From NCBI RefSeq assembly GCF_018687715.1, contig NC_056753.1, positions 14,878,501-14,942,500 of the forward strand: a stretch of 64,000 bases of DNA, written 5' to 3'. The notes beneath the pieces are model-generated. The model searched no databases, was not told the DNA's origin, and was given only the letters and a program-made list of their open reading frames with translations. Made by a program: the position numbers and the translations under genes. Below are positions 61,129 to 64,000 of the stretch, in pieces (the stretch's first letter is position 1; each line of letters opens with the position of its first letter). Origin of the DNA: Carya illinoinensis (taxonomy: Eukaryota; Streptophyta; Magnoliopsida; Fagales; Juglandaceae).

Positions 61129-62660
61129 AGTACGTTATCCAAAGGTAAGTTAGAAGCTAAATTACAAACATTCGAAGTAAGAAATAACAACTATCAAGCA
61201 AGTTGAAAATGTACGTTTAAAATATTAGACTTAATGAAATCAATGAAACCCTAATCTAAGGTGTGTCGTGCTAGGGTTTATACCATTTGGTTCTAGGGTT
61301 CTTTTCCTTACTTAGTGTGACTCTTCATGTGCTTGGGCCTTAAAGGGTTGCCCTAGGCCCAAAGGTGCTCATGATCATTGACAATGACTTGGTCTTAATG
61401 GCTTGCTAGTGTTCATGGCATGTGTGTGGTGTGCATGCCGTACATGTGATCATCAACCCCATGGCCGAAACCTCATTAGAAAGAAATCCTCACTTTGAAA
61501 CCCTAATGATGGTCGTGAGCCCCAACCTCTCAAAGGTTTTTTTCACTCTCGTGCTTGGCTAGTGGAGGTTTGGTTTCTCATGAAGGAAACCCTAGGTCCT
61601 CACGCTTTGACAAAAGCTCATCAAGATGGAACTCAAACACTCTTGTTTTCTCATGGTGACTCGTGTATGCTGGTATCCTTCTCACTCAAACGGAGCCCTT
61701 TTTCAACCAAGGAAACCCTTGTGAACGTGTGTGCTTGAGAGAAGTGATTGTAGTAGAGACTTAGTGGTTCTTACCTTACAATTTTCTTCTAACATGGGGT
61801 TCATTGATTATCTTCTCAACCGTGCATAGAGTGTACTTGGAGGGAAAGGTATGGTGCATGTGAGGGTGTTTGGATGGGGAGAAAGTAAGAGGAGGATGGC
61901 TTGCTTTTTCCTTAAGGCGGACATGCTTGAGAGAGGAGGAGGAAGGTGTGAAGTTTTGAAAATGGTAAAATGGCCTTTGGGTGACTCCTTTGGGGGGTGT
62001 AGGGAACTGGTCCCTTAAAGAACCCCTTATATACTCCTTCATTTCCCCACACACTCTCTCTCTCCTATCATTATTTCTGACATTGGAAACCCAAGAATCT
62101 AGGTGCATGGGCGCTATGTAACATGCCCTTCCTCCCTTGCCTTCGGGAAATCCTTAAGACCCTCTAGCATAAATGAAAAGTGGTGTACCTTTGCCCTAAT
62201 CCAAAACCCTAAATGCCCCTTGGTGTGTTCCTTATGTAGTCTAGGTTCAATGAACTTTCAAGGGCGTGTTGGTCTTTATTGTCGAAACCCTAATGTGTCT
62301 CCTCAATGCTAGAGCCTTCTTATTCCTAGGTGTGTGCATAGTTGCCATTTGGCACAGGCGTGTGTGTGTGTTTGCCCTAGCCGCCCCTTTCTCTTGTCCT
62401 CTTCCCACAAAGATTCTTCTAGAAGCCTTGAGAAATGCATGTGCCTCTTCCCTAAGCCTCTCTTCATCTTCCTCATGATTGTCTTCTCCTAGAAGCTCCT
62501 ATACTATGTGCATGAAAGACAAGTGGAAAAAATGAGGATTTGATCTTCATGTGCCTCTTTCAATTCTCCATGCATAAATGCTTAGTGGGTGGCGTGTGGC
62601 TCTTAGGAAACTGAAACCCTATTCTCTCTCTCTCTTCCCTTCTTCCAACTTCAAGTCTAG
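61129..62660 (+). repeat. Host repeat DNA right of element T
   Basis: Opens with the AGTAC duplication. CCCTAA/GAAACCC words like those in 43000-43400 suggest that it is the second half of the family copy started at 39987. No coding sequence recognised; short frames at 61776-62478 are compositional. Confidence 0.45.
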
Positions 62661-62662
62661 AT

Positions 62663-64000
62663 TCATTGAACCTTCAATTGTTGTTCCATGATCTCAACAT
62701 CAATTAGTGGTACAATTTCTTGTAGTGCTACTAACATTGCACTCCTCAGGTAGTTCCCAATTATTCTTCCTCTCAAACTTGCCAACAAGGAATCTAGGTT
62801 CACTTGAGCTTTCCGACTAAGGGCATCTACAACTACGTTGGCCTTTCTGGGGTGATATTTCATCTCACATTGGTAGTCACTGATCGTTTTGACCCATCTT
62901 CTCTGTCTCATGTTCAAGTTCTTCTGAGTAAAGAGATATTTAAGGCTTTCTTGATCAGTGAAAAACATATTTCCCTATATAGGTAATGCCTCCAAACCTT
63001 CAGTGCAAAAACTATTGCAGCTAATTCCAGGTCATGTTAGGGATAATTCTACTTGTGGTCCTTAAGTTGTCCTGAAGCATACACAATGACTCATCCTTCT
63101 TGCATTAGTATACATCCCAGCCCCATTTTGGATGCATCACTATAGACCACATAAGGCTTGTGAGGCTCGGGTAACTCCAATACTGGAGCAGTAGTCAATC
63201 TTTTCTTCAGCTCCTGGAAGCTCTTCTCACATTTTTCGCTCCAAATATACTTGACATTCTTCTTAGTTAGTGCCATAAAGGGTCCTTAGAGTTTGGAGAA
63301 ACCCTCCACAAATCTCTGATAATATTTGGCTAAACTGAGAAAACTACGTATCTCATGGGCATTAGTTGGTTTCTACCATTCCGTTATTGCTTCTATCTTA
63401 GGAGATCCATTGCTACCCCCTCGCTAGATATGACATGGCCTAGAAAGTTCACATCTCAAAGCCAAAACTCACATTTGTTGAGTTTTGTGTAAAGTTAGTG
63501 CTCTTGCAATCTTTCCAATAATAACCCCAAGTGTACCCTATGTTCCTCATCACTTTGAGAGTAGATCAAAATATCATCAATGAAAACTACCACAAAACTT
63601 TCCAGGTATGGCCTAAAGATCCGATTCGTCAAGTCCATAAATATTGCTAGAGCATTTGTTAGGCCAAAGGGCATCACGAGGAATTCGTAATGTCCATAAC
63701 AAGTCTTGAAAGTAGTCTTTGGAATATCTAGCTCTCTAACCTTAAGCTGATAGTATCCCGACCTTAGATCTATCTTAGAGAATATCGAGGCTTCTTGTAA
63801 CTGATCTAAGAGATCATCAATTTGTAGTATTGAGTACTTATTCTTGATGCTCACTTTGTTTAGTTCTTGATAATCAATACACATTCTCATATAACTGTCA
63901 TTCTTCTTTACAAACAATACTGGTGCATCTCACGGGGATGAACTAGGTTGAATAAACCCTTTTTCCAAGAGTTCCTCGATTTGGGCCTATGATGACTTGC
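62663..64000 (-). pseudogene. Ty3/gypsy RT-RNase H pseudogene (runs off the window)
   Basis: In minus order: RT (63495-63917) with [40 protein letters not shown] and the catalytic FIDDILIYS; a connection segment (63091-63276) with CEKSFQELKKRLTTAPVL and YSDASKMGLGCILMQ; RNase H (62663-62968) with [20 protein letters not shown] and ADALSRKA. The three pieces lie in three different frames, so at least two frameshifts have occurred. Integrase is absent; the sequence changes to unrelated DNA at 62660. It resembles chromoviruses of the Tekay/Del type. The 5' part of pol continues beyond 64000. Confidence 0.9.

Overview
The window is nuclear DNA of a flowering plant, most likely a eudicot. The evidence is one spliced bZIP gene with GT-AG introns and a stack of plant-type transposable elements (Ty3/gypsy, Ty1/copia, LINE, SINE, hAT and Tourist-like MITE). 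I cannot name the species. I see no prokaryotic, organellar or CRISPR features, and no tRNA or rRNA gene.

Layout. 1-18413 is a nest of LTR elements. The outermost is an LTR-like repeat (family C, starting at 1747 and ending at 18413). It is split at a CAATG target duplication by an old, decayed CRM-like chromovirus (1847-16132). That element holds an inverted copy of family C, a 3.5-kb GC-rich LTR-like element (12430-15907) and a very young, nearly intact CRM-like Ty3/gypsy element on the minus strand (2967-10017). The young element has 782-bp LTRs differing at about 5 positions, an AAGTT target duplication, and a primer-binding site and polypurine tract in the right places. Its Gag-protease and RT-RNaseH-integrase frames are open and separated only by one in-frame TAG.

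20326-33708 is the only convincing host gene. It is a four-exon group I bZIP transcription factor of 422 residues, close to Arabidopsis PosF21/bZIP59. Introns 1 and 3 are each over 5 kb. Intron 1 holds a 4.1-kb hAT insertion with an 8-bp target duplication, itself filled with LINE fragments in both orientations and a Tourist-like MITE. Intron 3 holds a decayed LINE carrying a SINE.

34975-39976 holds a minus-strand LINE with an RNase H tail, then a decayed Ty1/copia pol. 39987-62650 is a second LTR nest. Two family C/D-type repeats are interrupted by a large minus-strand element (44907-61128, AGTAC target duplication). Inside that lie a relative of the 12430-15907 element, a 5.8-kb Ty3/gypsy deletion derivative with a perfect CTAGT duplication (50582-56392), and an Athila/Tat-type remnant. 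62663-64000 is a frameshifted Ty3/gypsy RT-RNaseH that runs off the window.

The elements do not form a shared pathway. They record successive insertions. The bZIP gene is the only unit likely to serve the plant, and splicing must remove two TE-loaded introns to make its mRNA. The most notable points are the young CRM-like element whose Pol reading frame runs through its own polypurine tract into the LTR, and a possible 96-nt intron in the gag-protease frame of the 50.6-56.4 kb element.
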